A stretch of 64,000 bases of DNA from Aliishimia sp963678085 (GTDB lineage Bacteria; Pseudomonadota; Alphaproteobacteria; Rhodobacterales; Rhodobacteraceae). This document shows positions 1-8,855 of the stretch, piece by piece. The position numbers and the translations under genes were made by a program. The stretch spans positions 1,798,001-1,862,000 of the forward strand of contig OY782680.1 in NCBI GenBank assembly GCA_963678085.1. The letters run 5' to 3'. Under the pieces are notes generated by a model. It saw only the letters and a list, made by a program, of their open reading frames with translations, did not search any database and had not been told where the DNA came from. Position 1 is the first letter of the stretch; each line of letters opens with the position of its first letter.

Positions 1-147
1 TCGCGCCTACTGCAGCTTGCAGATATCTACATGTTCATCGTTTCAGGATGGTATGGAGGTCGGAAGGGTTGGATGAAGGAAGCGCTAGGGAAGGCTCTCG
101 AAGGCATGGACCTCTATGCGCATCGCTACAAGGAGTGGCCGAAATAG
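1..147 (+). CDS. C-terminal end of a protein, possibly DUF3800 family (5' truncated by window)
   Basis: Frame 1 is open from the first base to a TAG at 145-147 and encodes 48 residues with no start in the window. The peptide begins SRLLQLADIYMF and ends HRYKEWPK. The RLLQLADI segment resembles the C-terminal LQLADxxA motif of DUF3800 proteins, which are RNase H-fold proteins common in prophages and defence islands; that assignment is an inference from one motif. It lies opposite to and downstream of the leftward head genes, where tail genes would normally continue, so it may be an inserted cargo gene. Confidence 0.45.
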   Translation, partial: SRLLQLADIYMFIVSGWYGGRKGWMKEALGKALEGMDLYAHRYKEWPK

Positions 148-186
148 AGCTGGATCCGTTGAGTTCAGCTAAGGCCAAACTTACAG

Positions 187-828
187 CTACAGGCGCCCCT
201 CCACCCAGTTCGCGACAATCAGCGCTGGCACGCTGTCGAGCGCCTGCTCGGCGTCCCGGTTCAGATCAAGCCGCTTCGGCAGCTTGACCTGCGGAACCAG
301 CAGGAAGATCGGCGCGGTGACCTGGTTGCGGCCTGTCTTTGAGCGCGATGCCACCGCCTGGCCACGGGTGTTGATGCGTGCACGGTCGGCGACCAGCAGG
401 CTCGGACCTTGGCGGCGATAGACGAAGCGCAGGCGCAGACCGCGCCGTCGCTCCCATTCGCCTGGGGTGATGCGGCGACCGCGCAGGCCGCTGCCCGCAG
501 CTTCGGTCGGGATCGCGAGGTAGAACCCATCTTTCGAGCGGATCAACGGACCGCTGTCGTGCGCACCGACGATGACCGGGGCTTTCGACCAGACCAGTGC
601 AGCGGCATCCAGGCTCTCGCCCGACCGCGGGAAGGTCTGGTTGCGGATCGAATTGGCGAGCCGTCGCCCGAGCCCCGCGCCGGTGATCTGGGTGCGCCAG
701 GCAGTCTTGAGCCCGGTCCCTGCCTCGCGCATGGCGGCCGTCACTGCGCGCTCGCCCGCCGCGACCTCCGCTGCCATCATGGCGACGATGTCAGGATCGA
801 TGTCGAGCTTCAGTTTCATGGCCGTCAC
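187..828 (-). CDS. Phage protein, DUF6441-like (head-tail/neck region)
   Basis: 213-residue protein with a GTG start at 828 whose GTGA overlaps the stop of the upstream head-tail joiner; an ATG three codons in is the alternative. It is mixed alpha/beta and basic, with no signal peptide or membrane segment. The N-terminal helix followed by an AVTAAMREAGTGLKTAWR segment, together with the position after the joining protein, fits the DUF6441 family found at this spot in many alphaproteobacterial siphoviruses. It is probably a tail-completion or neck protein. The family assignment is from recognition, and the function is inferred from position. Confidence 0.65.
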   Translation of the reverse strand: MTAMKLKLDIDPDIVAMMAAEVAAGERAVTAAMREAGTGLKTAWRTQITGAGLGRRLANSIRNQTFPRSGESLDAAALVWSKAPVIVGAHDSGPLIRSKDGFYLAIPTEAAGSGLRGRRITPGEWERRRGLRLRFVYRRQGPSLLVADRARINTRGQAVASRSKTGRNQVTAPIFLLVPQVKLPKRLDLNRDAEQALDSVPALIVANWVEGRL

Positions 829-1136
829 GCGGGCCTCAGATCAACGGTCCAGATCAGCCGCTCTCGGTCGCGGACGGGCTCGCCTTGGATGAGGAAGGCC
901 TCGCCGTCGATTTCCAAGCGGTCGCCGGGACGCGGGGCCGGAACCTCCGTGATGCGCAGATCGATCCGGGTCGTTTCCGACCAAAGCCGTGCATCGCCGA
1001 AGTCGGTGATCGCATCGGCCTGCCGAGCAACCACGCACACCAGTACAGGCGCGCCGCCGTCGGAGGTGTAGAGTGCCTCTCGCCCGATATTGGGATCCGC
1101 GAACAGCGCATCCAGAATGGCGGCGAACGCCGTCAT
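825..1136 (-). CDS. Phage head-tail joining protein
   Basis: 103-residue small phage protein with beta-rich sequence (DLRITEVPAPRPGDRLEIDGEAF) typical of head-tail connector or stopper proteins of the Gifsy-2/FII-like family. These join the portal-filled head to the tail. It overlaps the DUF2190 stop by one base (TGATG) and the next gene by GTGA, so translation is coupled along the head operon. The order of capsid cement, joiner and DUF6441 supports the role. There is no visible catalytic motif. Confidence 0.65.
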   Translation of the reverse strand: MTAFAAILDALFADPNIGREALYTSDGGAPVLVCVVARQADAITDFGDARLWSETTRIDLRITEVPAPRPGDRLEIDGEAFLIQGEPVRDRERLIWTVDLRPA

Positions 1137-1471
1137 CAGAAGCTTGCATTCAGGCGCACCCGGCCGATCAGGTCGCCCGCGCCGCCAGCAACAGCCTCAA
1201 CGGCCACGCCGATCAGCGTGTTTGCGGTGGCGGTCTTCGTGGCTTCCTTGTTGGTGTTGTCCCAATAGACCTTGTCACCGGCGGACCAGGCTTGCGAGGC
1301 GACCTTTTTCAGGTCGAAGATGCCGACGAGCGCGGCCTCGACCGTTTCGGCATTGGCGGCATCCCCGGCGGCCACGCCGAAGATGGAGCCGACGAGCAGG
1401 CCATCGCCGGAGGCGACGGCATAGGGCGCGGTCAGAGTGATGGTGTTTCCGGGCTGGACATAGTTCTTCAT
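1136..1471 (-). CDS. DUF2190 family capsid cement/decoration protein
   Basis: 111-residue protein starting MKNYVQPGNTITLTAPYAV and continuing with the VASGDGLLVGSIFGVA stretch characteristic of DUF2190. This family is known or predicted to form trimeric decoration proteins that stabilise expanded HK97-fold capsids. It follows the protease/major capsid gene by 78 bases and precedes the joiner. It is Ala/Gly rich and lacks cysteine, as expected for a secreted-particle component. The family call is confident; the cement role is inferred from the family. Confidence 0.8.
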   Translation of the reverse strand: MKNYVQPGNTITLTAPYAVASGDGLLVGSIFGVAAGDAANAETVEAALVGIFDLKKVASQAWSAGDKVYWDNTNKEATKTATANTLIGVAVEAVAGGAGDLIGRVRLNASF

Positions 1472-1549
1472 TGCGGGATCCTTTGCAGAAGGGAACGGGC
1501 GGCCCGATTGGACCGCCCGTCAGAGGTGAGATGTCAGGGGTGGCCCGGT

Positions 1550-3613
1550 TTATGCGCCGGGATTTTTGTAGAGGCCGCGCCAGTCGATGGCCTTGGCGCC
1601 GAAGTCGAGGCGGCACTTGATCTCGACGCCATCGACGTCGAAGCCGTTGCGCGTCTCGATATAGGCGCCCTGCTGACCCTCGAGATAGGCGTACTCGATG
1701 GTGTCGATCTGGTTCGGGCTTGCCGCCAGATACCAGGCCGTCTCGCTGGCGGCGTCGAGCCGGGGCTCGCTGATCGGCGCGAGGGTGCGGATCGACTGCG
1801 GCACCACGCTGGAGGTCGCGGCGGGGACGAGGTTCTGGGCGACCAGCTGTTCGGCCTTCAGCTCCAGCGAGGCGGGCACGATCAGGAAGGCGGGCCGGAC
1901 GTTAAGAACGGTCTTCTTGTCGAGACCGGTCTGCTTGGCCATGGCGGCGCGGGCCGCGCCGACACTGCTGACATCGAGCGCCGCGCCCGTTCCTGCCAGG
2001 TTCTTATGGCTGTTGTGGAAAAGCGCGTTGCCGTCGGCCATCGCCGGGTTGGCGGTGATGATGCCCCATACCACGTCCGACTCCAGCTGGGCGATGGAGT
2101 TGCCGTACATCGCCGGGATCCGCGTGAAGGCGTCGAGGTCGTCGTTGATCAGCGTCTGACGGGTGATCGCGACCACCCGGCCATAGGTCTTGACCTTGTA
2201 GCTTTCCTTGCTCTCGCCGAGCGTCCCGCGCTTGAACTCACCGCTTTCACTCACCTCGAGCAGCTGCGGTGCCTCGCCGAGCTGGACCCGGTGCATGGCC
2301 TTGAAGTCAGTGGCCAGCACCTGGCGGCAAAACAGCATGAAGGTGCGCGGATAGGCATCATAGGCTTGCCGGAGGGTCTTGTTGGTGACGGCCGACAGGA
2401 TCTCGGGGAAGTCCGAGGTCGAGTGCAGGGCCCGCGTCGCCACCTCATCGCGCGACAGGCCCCGCGTATTCACCCCGGCATTGCCGAGGCTTTCGCGGGC
2501 CAGTTCCATCAGAGTCATGCCACGATACTGGCGTGCGGCATCCTCCAGCTGGAAGAGCGTCGGGCTGTAGCGGTGGAGCAGCGCATTCGCGACGGCATCG
2601 CGGCGGGTGACCTGCTCATCGCGTCCGCCGAGAGGGATCGACACCTGACTGAAGGTGCGGGTTTCCTCGGACTTTGAGGCCACCTGATCGAGGATCAGGC
2701 GACGTGCCTCATCGACGTCGGTGCCGCGTTTCACCAGATCCTCGGCAAAGCTGCGCTCGAGGTTCAAGCGTCCAGCCAGATCGTAGATCGTGGAAACGCG
2801 GTCGCGCTCGGTTTCGCGCGCGCGGGTCGCGACCGTCTCGGAGTCGGGTGCGGGAGCGACGTCGGGTTTCTGAGACTTAGGCTGCACGCGGGTCTCAGCG
2901 GAAGCGACCTTCGGCTCTGTGTCGGGTGTCTTGGGTTCTGTCATCGTGGTGTCCTCGACAGCATTGTCGTCGCTGGGGGTTTCATTGGCCGCATCGGCCG
3001 GGTCTTTGGGTTTGTCCGTCATCGGGATGGCTCCTGTGGTGGTGGATGGGACGTCCCGGCGATGAAGGACGCAGTCGTGAAGGGGGGATTGGGCGCGAAA
3101 TCCTGCGGCGGGGTCCGCCCCAACGGGCACGGCGGACACCTCGAAGGGCGTCCAGTCGACCGCACGCCAAAGCTCGCGCGCGGCCTCGGGTTTCGAGACC
3201 TCGAAGCGGTGAACCTGGTAGCCGATGGAGACGGCACGGATGTGACCCGCCTGGATATCGCGCCAGATCGGTTCGACATCGGCGCGCTCACTGATCCGGA
3301 CCTGTGCGATGCCGCGGCCGTTTTCGATGCGGGCCGAACCGGGGACGACGGAGCCGATTACGGCATCCAGCGTGTCCACCTCATGCACCTTCAGAAACGG
3401 CGCGCCTGCATTCAGCCGATCGAGCCGCACATGGTCCGGATCGAGGCTGAGCTCTTCGTCATAGGGCTCGCCAAACAAGGTCGAGCGGCGGACCCGCGCG
3501 CCCGCCGACCAGATCACCTCGACGGTGCGGGCGTCGGTATCTGCTGAGTTTGGCGCAAGCTCCGCCATCCGGCGCAAGGCCGGGATTTCGATCATCGTGT
3601 CCATATTGCTCAA
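1550..3613 (-). CDS. Prohead protease / major capsid protein fusion
   Basis: 687-residue single ORF. Residues about 30-175 form a U35-like prohead protease with candidate catalytic His77 (KVHE) and Ser129 (AVSIGY). Residues about 180-300 are an Ala/Pro/Glu-rich linker followed by a charged helical stretch that looks like a scaffold or delta domain. From about residue 300 to the end is a Mu gpT/HK97-type major capsid domain ending in DFGAKAIDWRGLYKNP. Fused protease-capsid proteins of this kind are known in proteobacterial prophages; the capsid part is presumably released by self-cleavage. It overlaps the portal stop by four bases (ATGA) and has no frame disruption. Confidence 0.88.
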   Translation of the reverse strand: MSNMDTMIEIPALRRMAELAPNSADTDARTVEVIWSAGARVRRSTLFGEPYDEELSLDPDHVRLDRLNAGAPFLKVHEVDTLDAVIGSVVPGSARIENGRGIAQVRISERADVEPIWRDIQAGHIRAVSIGYQVHRFEVSKPEAARELWRAVDWTPFEVSAVPVGADPAAGFRAQSPLHDCVLHRRDVPSTTTGAIPMTDKPKDPADAANETPSDDNAVEDTTMTEPKTPDTEPKVASAETRVQPKSQKPDVAPAPDSETVATRARETERDRVSTIYDLAGRLNLERSFAEDLVKRGTDVDEARRLILDQVASKSEETRTFSQVSIPLGGRDEQVTRRDAVANALLHRYSPTLFQLEDAARQYRGMTLMELARESLGNAGVNTRGLSRDEVATRALHSTSDFPEILSAVTNKTLRQAYDAYPRTFMLFCRQVLATDFKAMHRVQLGEAPQLLEVSESGEFKRGTLGESKESYKVKTYGRVVAITRQTLINDDLDAFTRIPAMYGNSIAQLESDVVWGIITANPAMADGNALFHNSHKNLAGTGAALDVSSVGAARAAMAKQTGLDKKTVLNVRPAFLIVPASLELKAEQLVAQNLVPAATSSVVPQSIRTLAPISEPRLDAASETAWYLAASPNQIDTIEYAYLEGQQGAYIETRNGFDVDGVEIKCRLDFGAKAIDWRGLYKNPGA

Positions 3614-5166
3614 TCCTGTTGGTCGGCCTGCGCCGGGTCGTTTTCCGGATCGGCGGCGGGCTCGTCGGCATCCGGATCATCGGCGGCAGGATCGCCGACC
3701 CCGTTATTGGATTGGGCGCTGCCGGGCTTGGTGACGCGGCGCGGGTCGCTGTCGAGCACCAGCCCAAGATCATCGAGCTTGGCGTTGGTAGCAGCGATCT
3801 CCGCCAGCACCGCGTCTGGGTTGCGCCCCTGCCGCGCGATCACCTCCGCGAGCGTCATGGTGCCGGAGCGGATCGACAGCAGATTCGCCATCGCGTCCTT
3901 CTGCGGATCGACCGCCTCGAACTTCGGCGGCGACCATTCGACCGGTACATCAGGTGACGGGATCTGGCCTGCCGCCCATGCAGCCTCGGTGAACCAGCGC
4001 CAGCTAGGGGCGCAGAACATCGGAATGAACAGTTGCCACTGCACGGCGTCGATCTGGCGGCGGAATTCCACGAGCCCCGCCCGGATCGAGGAATAGTTGA
4101 CCTGTGACAGGTCCCCGGTCAGCAACTCGTAGGGCACGCGGAACCCGGCCGAGATCGTGTGCAGGCTGGCCCGCTTGTATTCTGCATAGCCGCCAGTGGC
4201 CGACGGCTGGTTGAACCGGATGTCCTTGCCGCCGCGGGCATAGGCGATCAGGCCGGGCTCAAACTGCTCGACCCGATTGCCGTCAGCATCCACCACGGAG
4301 GGCGCGATGCCCTGCTGAGCCTCATCGTCGCCGAAGACGATGGCGGTGACACAGGCCTCGGTCTTCTTGCGGACCAGCTCGGCCACCTCGTAGTCGTCGA
4401 GATCGCGCAAGGACCGGATCACTGGCGCGCCCCAAGGAACACCGCGCGCCTGCGTGCGCTGCTTCTCGTAGACATGGGCGATCTCACTCGCCGGGACCGG
4501 GCGGCTCTGCAGGCCGTTCTGCAAGGCACCATAGGCATCGCCCGGATGTTCGGCATGCAGCCAATAGGCCCGGCGCTTGCCAACAGGGTCGAACTCGATC
4601 CCCTGGACAAGGCGACCAGCACCGAGCGCGCCGGATTTCGTGGCGTCGAGGAAGTCGGCCTCCAGCACCTGCAATTGCAGCGGCACCGGCAGACCGTCGC
4701 TGGCGCGCCGCAACCTTCGACGTACCAACACCTCCCCGGCCTCAACCATCTCGCGGCAGATCAGGGTTTGCAGCCCATAGAAGTCGAGCTGGCCGTCGGC
4801 ATCGGCCGTGTCCGACCATTGCCCAAACAGTGCATCGACCTTGCGGTCCAGCTTGTCATTGCCGCTGGCGGCACGCGGCATGATGCCCGCGCCAACGATG
4901 TTGTTCACCAGCACCGCCACGGCCTTGGCCGCATGAGGATTGTTCCGCACCAGATCACGCATCCGGTCGCGCAGCAGCGCCCCGGCAACGCCGACCTCGG
5001 TGTCGGCGGAGGTGCCCGGCGCGCGCCAGCCTTCAGTGCGCCGCCCCTTCGCGGCACCATCGTAGCCCCGCGTTAGGGTTTCGAAGGCTTGTCGGGCAAG
5101 AACGCGACGTGCGGCCGCGCGCGGTGCCACCGTGGCAATCGCATGATCAAACCAGTTGGCCGACAT
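3610..5166 (-). CDS. Phage portal protein (lambda family)
   Basis: 518-residue lambda gpB-like portal. It forms the dodecameric DNA entry channel of the head and docks the terminase. The N-terminus has the typical VRNNPHAAKAVAVLVNNIVG block and the centre has PVPLQLQVLEADFLD and VNYSSIRAGLVEFRR, all classic for this family. The C-terminal about 40 residues are acidic and low complexity (DPAADDPDADEPAAD), as often seen. Start ATG overlaps the gpW-like gene stop by one base, and its own stop overlaps the capsid start. Confidence 0.92.
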   Translation of the reverse strand: MSANWFDHAIATVAPRAAARRVLARQAFETLTRGYDGAAKGRRTEGWRAPGTSADTEVGVAGALLRDRMRDLVRNNPHAAKAVAVLVNNIVGAGIMPRAASGNDKLDRKVDALFGQWSDTADADGQLDFYGLQTLICREMVEAGEVLVRRRLRRASDGLPVPLQLQVLEADFLDATKSGALGAGRLVQGIEFDPVGKRRAYWLHAEHPGDAYGALQNGLQSRPVPASEIAHVYEKQRTQARGVPWGAPVIRSLRDLDDYEVAELVRKKTEACVTAIVFGDDEAQQGIAPSVVDADGNRVEQFEPGLIAYARGGKDIRFNQPSATGGYAEYKRASLHTISAGFRVPYELLTGDLSQVNYSSIRAGLVEFRRQIDAVQWQLFIPMFCAPSWRWFTEAAWAAGQIPSPDVPVEWSPPKFEAVDPQKDAMANLLSIRSGTMTLAEVIARQGRNPDAVLAEIAATNAKLDDLGLVLDSDPRRVTKPGSAQSNNGVGDPAADDPDADEPAADPENDPAQADQQD

Positions 5167-5375
5167 CAGCGATCCCCGCGCGAGAAGCCCGCAAGTCCGG
5201 CGATTGGCAACTGTTGCGCGGTGCCAGCAATGGCGCGCTCGATGGTGCGGATGCGGGCGAGCAGGTCCTCGGCCGAGCCGTAATCCACGGATTTCCCGTC
5301 ATAGCTGACCCGGGTCGTGCCGCTGGCATAGGCCCGGCGCAGGGCCGAGAGCTCGGTTTCCGTCCAGTCCGTCAT
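5166..5375 (-). CDS. gpW-like head-tail joining/head completion protein
   Basis: 69-residue protein starting MTDWTETELSALRRAYASG. Short acidic-then-basic proteins of this kind sit between terminase and portal in lambda-like packaging modules and match the gpW/phage head-tail joining family, which seals packaged heads. I chose the ATG at 5375 because it makes a TGATG overlap with the terminase stop; an ATG three codons upstream is possible. There is no catalytic motif. Function is inferred from the family and the position. Confidence 0.7.
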   Translation of the reverse strand: MTDWTETELSALRRAYASGTTRVSYDGKSVDYGSAEDLLARIRTIERAIAGTAQQLPIAGLAGFSRGDR

Positions 5376-7363
5376 CAAAACCATCCTCCGCGCCGTCCGA
5401 GCCAGCCGGATTGGCGTTTGCCTTGCGACGCCTGCGCTTGCCTGTTGATCTGCCCCGCGGGATCCGCAGAGGCGTCGGCCACCCCTAGTTGATCTTCAAG
5501 GTCGCGCCATTTCTCGTCGGTCCAGCGATCCGCGCCCGCGATCCATGCAGCGGCGCGGGCATAGACTCGGCAGTCCAGCGCCTCGTTGCGTTCGCGCAGT
5601 TTCTGCCATTCAAGTCGGGCGAAGCCGCGCTTGGTGCGCACTGTGACCAACTGCTCGGCCACGAACTGCTTGAGCCATTCGTTCTCGACCTAATACGGCA
5701 GATGGACCGTGCCGGGTGAGAATGCCGCGCCGTCAGCGCGTTCCTCGTCCGTGGGCCGTTCCAGCCGCAGGAAGCGATAGGTCTCGGCCTTGAAGGTCGA
5801 CACCGCCACGGTCCAGAGCCGCGCGCCCCGCCGAAGCCTCTTGCCGCCGATCGTCGCGTCCACATAAGTCGGCCCAGACACCGGGCTGGAGCGGTTGAAC
5901 CCTTCGACGCCCTTTACCGGCGACACCTGCGCAAACCCCTGAGCTCGCGACCAGCCATAGACCGCCGGGGCCTCGTAGCCGGTGTCGATGGCGAGCCGCG
6001 CGATCTTCAGATGTGCGCCACGCTCATGCGGCCAAGTCCGACCGAGAAGTTCGGTTAGGTCGCCCCAAGCCTCATGCCGGTCGGGGCCGCCTTCGATGAC
6101 AATGTGATCGACGAGCCAGCTTTCCAGCCCTCGACCCCAGGCCCAGACATCGACCTCGATCCGATCCTTCTGCACGTCGGCCCCGGCTGTCAGGAACAAC
6201 CCGCCCGCCGGGATAATCCCCGGTTTCCAGCATTCGCGCTGGTCGTAGAGCCGCTGCCAGTCAGGGGCTTCGCCGGTCTCGACCCATGTCTCGCCGAGGA
6301 TCGTGTTCCGGAAGGCCTTCATCGCCTCATCCGACCCCTGCGCCGCATCCCACGCCCGCACAATCCGCTCCCAGCTGAGCCAGCCGATTGGTGAATAGAG
6401 CGCCGAAAGGTGATACCCGACCGTATTGGGATCCGTCGCCGTGGCGGTCGCCCGCCATTCGCCCGCTTCCAGCATCGCCGTCTTGTGGTGTTCGGCGATG
6501 GGCGTGTCGCAGCCCTCGCAGTGATATTCCGCCGTTTCCGGTTGTCCCTTTTCCCAACGCAGCCGTTCGAACTTCAGCCACTGCATCGCACCGCAATGCG
6601 GACAGGGCACGAAGAACCGTCGTTGGTCGCTGGCCTCGTAGTCCCGTTCGATCCGGCTCATCCCCCGAATGGTCGGCGTCGAGACCAGAAACACCTTGCG
6701 TCGGTGAGCAAAGGTCAGCGACCGGGCCTCGGCCAGCGTGACCGGGTCGCCTTCCTCGTCGGCCGAGGCTGGATAGGCATCGACCTCATCGAGAAAGATG
6801 TAGCGTGCGGGCGTCGAGCGCAGCCCGACCGCCGAGTTCGCCCCCGTCATGATCAGGATGCCGCCCGCGAATTCCTTGGACAACATGGTGTTGCCTGCGT
6901 CGCGTGAGCGCGCCGGTTTGACCCGCTGCCGTAGCTCCGGGCTTTCGTCGATCAGCGGATCGATCCGCTGCCTCGAGTTTCGTTTCGCCAGCTCCACCGT
7001 CGGCTGGACCGCGAGCATCGGGCCCGGCGCCTGGTGGATTGCAAAGCCGATCCAGTTGTTGCCTGCCTCCGTGGCACCGACCTGCGCCGCCTTCATGAAC
7101 ACAATCCGTTGGGTCGGATCACCGGGCGACAGCCGATCCATGATCTCGCCCATGTAGGGCGTCCTCTCCGTGCGATACCGGCCCGGTTCGGCCGATGCGC
7201 GGCCAGACAGCATCCGGTGCCGATCGGCCCATTCGGACACGGTCAGATCCGGATCCGGCGTGAGGCCTTCACTCCAGGCGCGCCGGATTTCGGCCGCGCC
7301 ATCGAAATCCTCATCTGAGATCAGGTTTGACCTCGGTAAGATCGTCGAGCTGGGCACGGACAT
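5375..7363 (-). pseudogene. Terminase large subunit (GpA family), interrupted by an in-frame amber codon
   Basis: The reading frame from 7363 to 5375 would encode about 661 residues of phage terminase GpA, the ATP-driven packaging motor and nuclease. Residues 90-98 (KAAQVGATE) form the Walker A-like loop and 188-196 (YIFLDEVDA) Walker B. A CPHC/CEGC zinc-like pair and nuclease aspartates (GADVQKD, AIDTGY) follow. At 5690-5692 the codon is TAG, in frame, giving a 557-residue product ending HLPY. The same frame then continues with family-typical sequence (WLKQFVAEQLVTV, RNEALDCRVYARAAAW) to 5375. A TGG or CAG to TAG change explains it. It could be a real inactivating mutation, a readthrough codon or a sequencing error. 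The start overlaps the small-subunit gene by 53 bases. Confidence 0.85.
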
Positions 7364-7871
7364 GTTTCTCCAGAACCTTTTGCATCGCGGCGGGCTCGAC
7401 GCCGAGGTCGGCCGCCATCAGAGCCGCGGCACGCGCTGGCCAATTGACCCAAACGTCACGCTCCTGCCGCGCCAGCCGAAACACCAGCGACAGCGCGCGG
7501 GCGCGGTCGATCAGCTCGCCCTTCAGCTTTTGCAGCCGAATGCGACGCTCCTGAGCCTTCAGCACCTCGTTGGCCGTCTTGGCCTGCAGGAACGTGGTGC
7601 CACCACCTACCGGCGGGGCAGACATTCCCTGTTCGCGCAGCGTTTCGCCCACGGCCGAGACCGCGGCCTCGGGGACGGGTTTGAGTTTCGGCTGGGGCGC
7701 TTTGCGGGATTTCGATGGATCGGTTGCTTCAGCGCGCAACGCATCGCTGGCTTCTGCGTCGATGCTGCCATCAGCATGCAAAACCAGCCGCCCAGTTGCC
7801 TTGGCCTTCTGGATTGCTCCGCGTGAGAGACCGACGCGGGCGGCGTATTGGCGCTCGCTCAGACCCTTCAT
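7311..7871 (-). CDS. Terminase small subunit-like DNA packaging protein
   Basis: 186-residue protein with an N-terminal helix-turn-helix (LSERQYAARVGLSRGAIQKAKATGRL, residues 3-29) of the Nu1 type. An Ala/Pro/Lys-rich linker and a long helical region (EVLKAQERRIRLQKLKGELIDRARA) follow and would mediate oligomerisation and large-subunit contact. Its location immediately upstream of and overlapping the large terminase supports a role in recognising the phage packaging site. It is the first gene of the leftward head module; a 111-base gap separates it from a divergent rightward gene, so the module promoter probably lies there. Confidence 0.75.
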   Translation of the reverse strand: MKGLSERQYAARVGLSRGAIQKAKATGRLVLHADGSIDAEASDALRAEATDPSKSRKAPQPKLKPVPEAAVSAVGETLREQGMSAPPVGGGTTFLQAKTANEVLKAQERRIRLQKLKGELIDRARALSLVFRLARQERDVWVNWPARAAALMAADLGVEPAAMQKVLEKHVRAQLDDLTEVKPDLR

Positions 7872-7982
7872 GACGCGCTCCGATTATCATTCAAAATCAT
7901 GTGCTTGTGTAGTTGATAAGCCTCCGCACCAGAGCGAACGTGGTCTCACGAAAACGATGCAACGCACTACGGAGCCGCCACG

Positions 7983-8252
7983 ATGAACCGCCTTAACCCG
8001 CTCACCACGCCCCGCCACCAACTCCGCGCCGAGAAGGCACGCCGCAACAAAGAGGCGGCTCTGAACGCATTCATCGGCAAAAAGGCCGAGATCGACGAGA
8101 TGCTCGCCCGGCTCCAGAGCCTCAGTGACGAACATTTCAACGCCCACCCCGACGAGATCAACTGGGGCCATGTCGGCACCCTTGAGCATCACGCCAGCTT
8201 GCTGAAGCGCATCACCGACAGCGCTTTCAGTGAAGGCGAGCACGCGGAGTGA
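7983..8252 (+). CDS. Small hypothetical phage protein
   Basis: 89-residue charged, mostly helical protein (EKARRNKEAALNAFIGKKAEIDEMLARL suggests a coiled coil). It contains a QSLSDEHFNAHPDEINWGHVGTLEHH segment, which I associate with uncharacterised proteins of Rhodobacterales prophages. No catalytic motif is visible. It is the first of three short rightward genes diverging from the terminase operon, and the next gene begins 14 bases after its stop. No function is assigned. Confidence 0.6.
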   Translation: MNRLNPLTTPRHQLRAEKARRNKEAALNAFIGKKAEIDEMLARLQSLSDEHFNAHPDEINWGHVGTLEHHASLLKRITDSAFSEGEHAE

Positions 8253-8266
8253 CAGGAGCCAAGGTC

Positions 8267-8485
8267 ATGGAAACCAGCACCATCCGACTACCGATCAGAA
8301 AGTTGCCAGATCACTTCGATCTAAGCCGCATCACCACAGTCCTTGACGAGATCGAAGGCGCCTTGATGGACGACGGCGGTGTCTATGTCCGCGCCTACGC
8401 TGACAGCATGACAATCACCATCGAATTGCCGACCGATCAATTGATCGATGCGGCCGCCTGTCTGAAAGACCTCGGCCTGATCTGA
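8267..8485 (+). CDS. Small hypothetical phage protein
   Basis: 72-residue protein starting METSTIRLPIRKL, acidic, with an alternating beta/alpha pattern (GGVYVRAYADSMTITIELPTDQLIDAAACLKDLGLI). I chose ATG 8267 because AGGAG sits about nine bases upstream; a GTG at 8249 in the same frame would overlap the preceding stop. It has no recognised domain. It lies in the rightward cassette between another hypothetical gene and the DUF3489 gene and is probably co-transcribed with them. Confidence 0.55.
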   Translation: METSTIRLPIRKLPDHFDLSRITTVLDEIEGALMDDGGVYVRAYADSMTITIELPTDQLIDAAACLKDLGLI

Positions 8486-8576
8486 GCCGCGCGACCTAGC
8501 AGACTTGCCCCGCACCTGTGGGGCTTGTCCCGGTAGAAGGGCCGCATACCGCGCGCCCCGATAACCGGAGACACCC

Positions 8577-8855
8577 ATGTCCAAGAGTTCCACCCCCACA
8601 ACAACAGATGCAGGCCCGCGCCAGACCAAGCAGCAGATCATGATCGATCTCCTGCGTCGGCCCGAAGGCGCGACCATCGAAGAGATCACCGCTGCAACCG
8701 AGTGGCAGTCGCATACGGTGCGCGGCGCAATGTCCGGCGCGCTTAAGAAGAAGCTTGGTCTCGTAGTCGTCTCGGAAAAGGTGGAGGAACGTGGACGCGT
8801 CTATCGTATCGAAGACCGATCCCGCGCCGCCATGCCGCTGAAGTCTCGGCGATAG
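8577..8855 (+). CDS. DUF3489 domain protein (winged-helix-like)
   Basis: 92 residues. After a short polar N-terminus, residues about 18-80 match the DUF3489 pattern: QTKQQIMIDLLRRPEGATIEEI, then WQSHTVRGAMSGALKKKLG, then a beta-hairpin ERGRVYRIE. The predicted fold is a small winged helix, so DNA binding is likely. A GGAGA ribosome-binding site precedes the ATG. A strong hairpin immediately after the stop (8857-8885) would terminate this rightward cassette. The last 55 bases overlap the opposing DUF7220 gene. Confidence 0.75.
   Translation: MSKSSTPTTTDAGPRQTKQQIMIDLLRRPEGATIEEITAATEWQSHTVRGAMSGALKKKLGLVVVSEKVEERGRVYRIEDRSRAAMPLKSRR

Noticed and set aside
1073..2677. 534-residue open frame on the plus strand
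   Set aside because: Shadow of the protease/capsid fusion on the other strand. Composition is unlike a real protein (Gly/Arg/Asp/Leu repetitive), and the minus frame has clear motifs.
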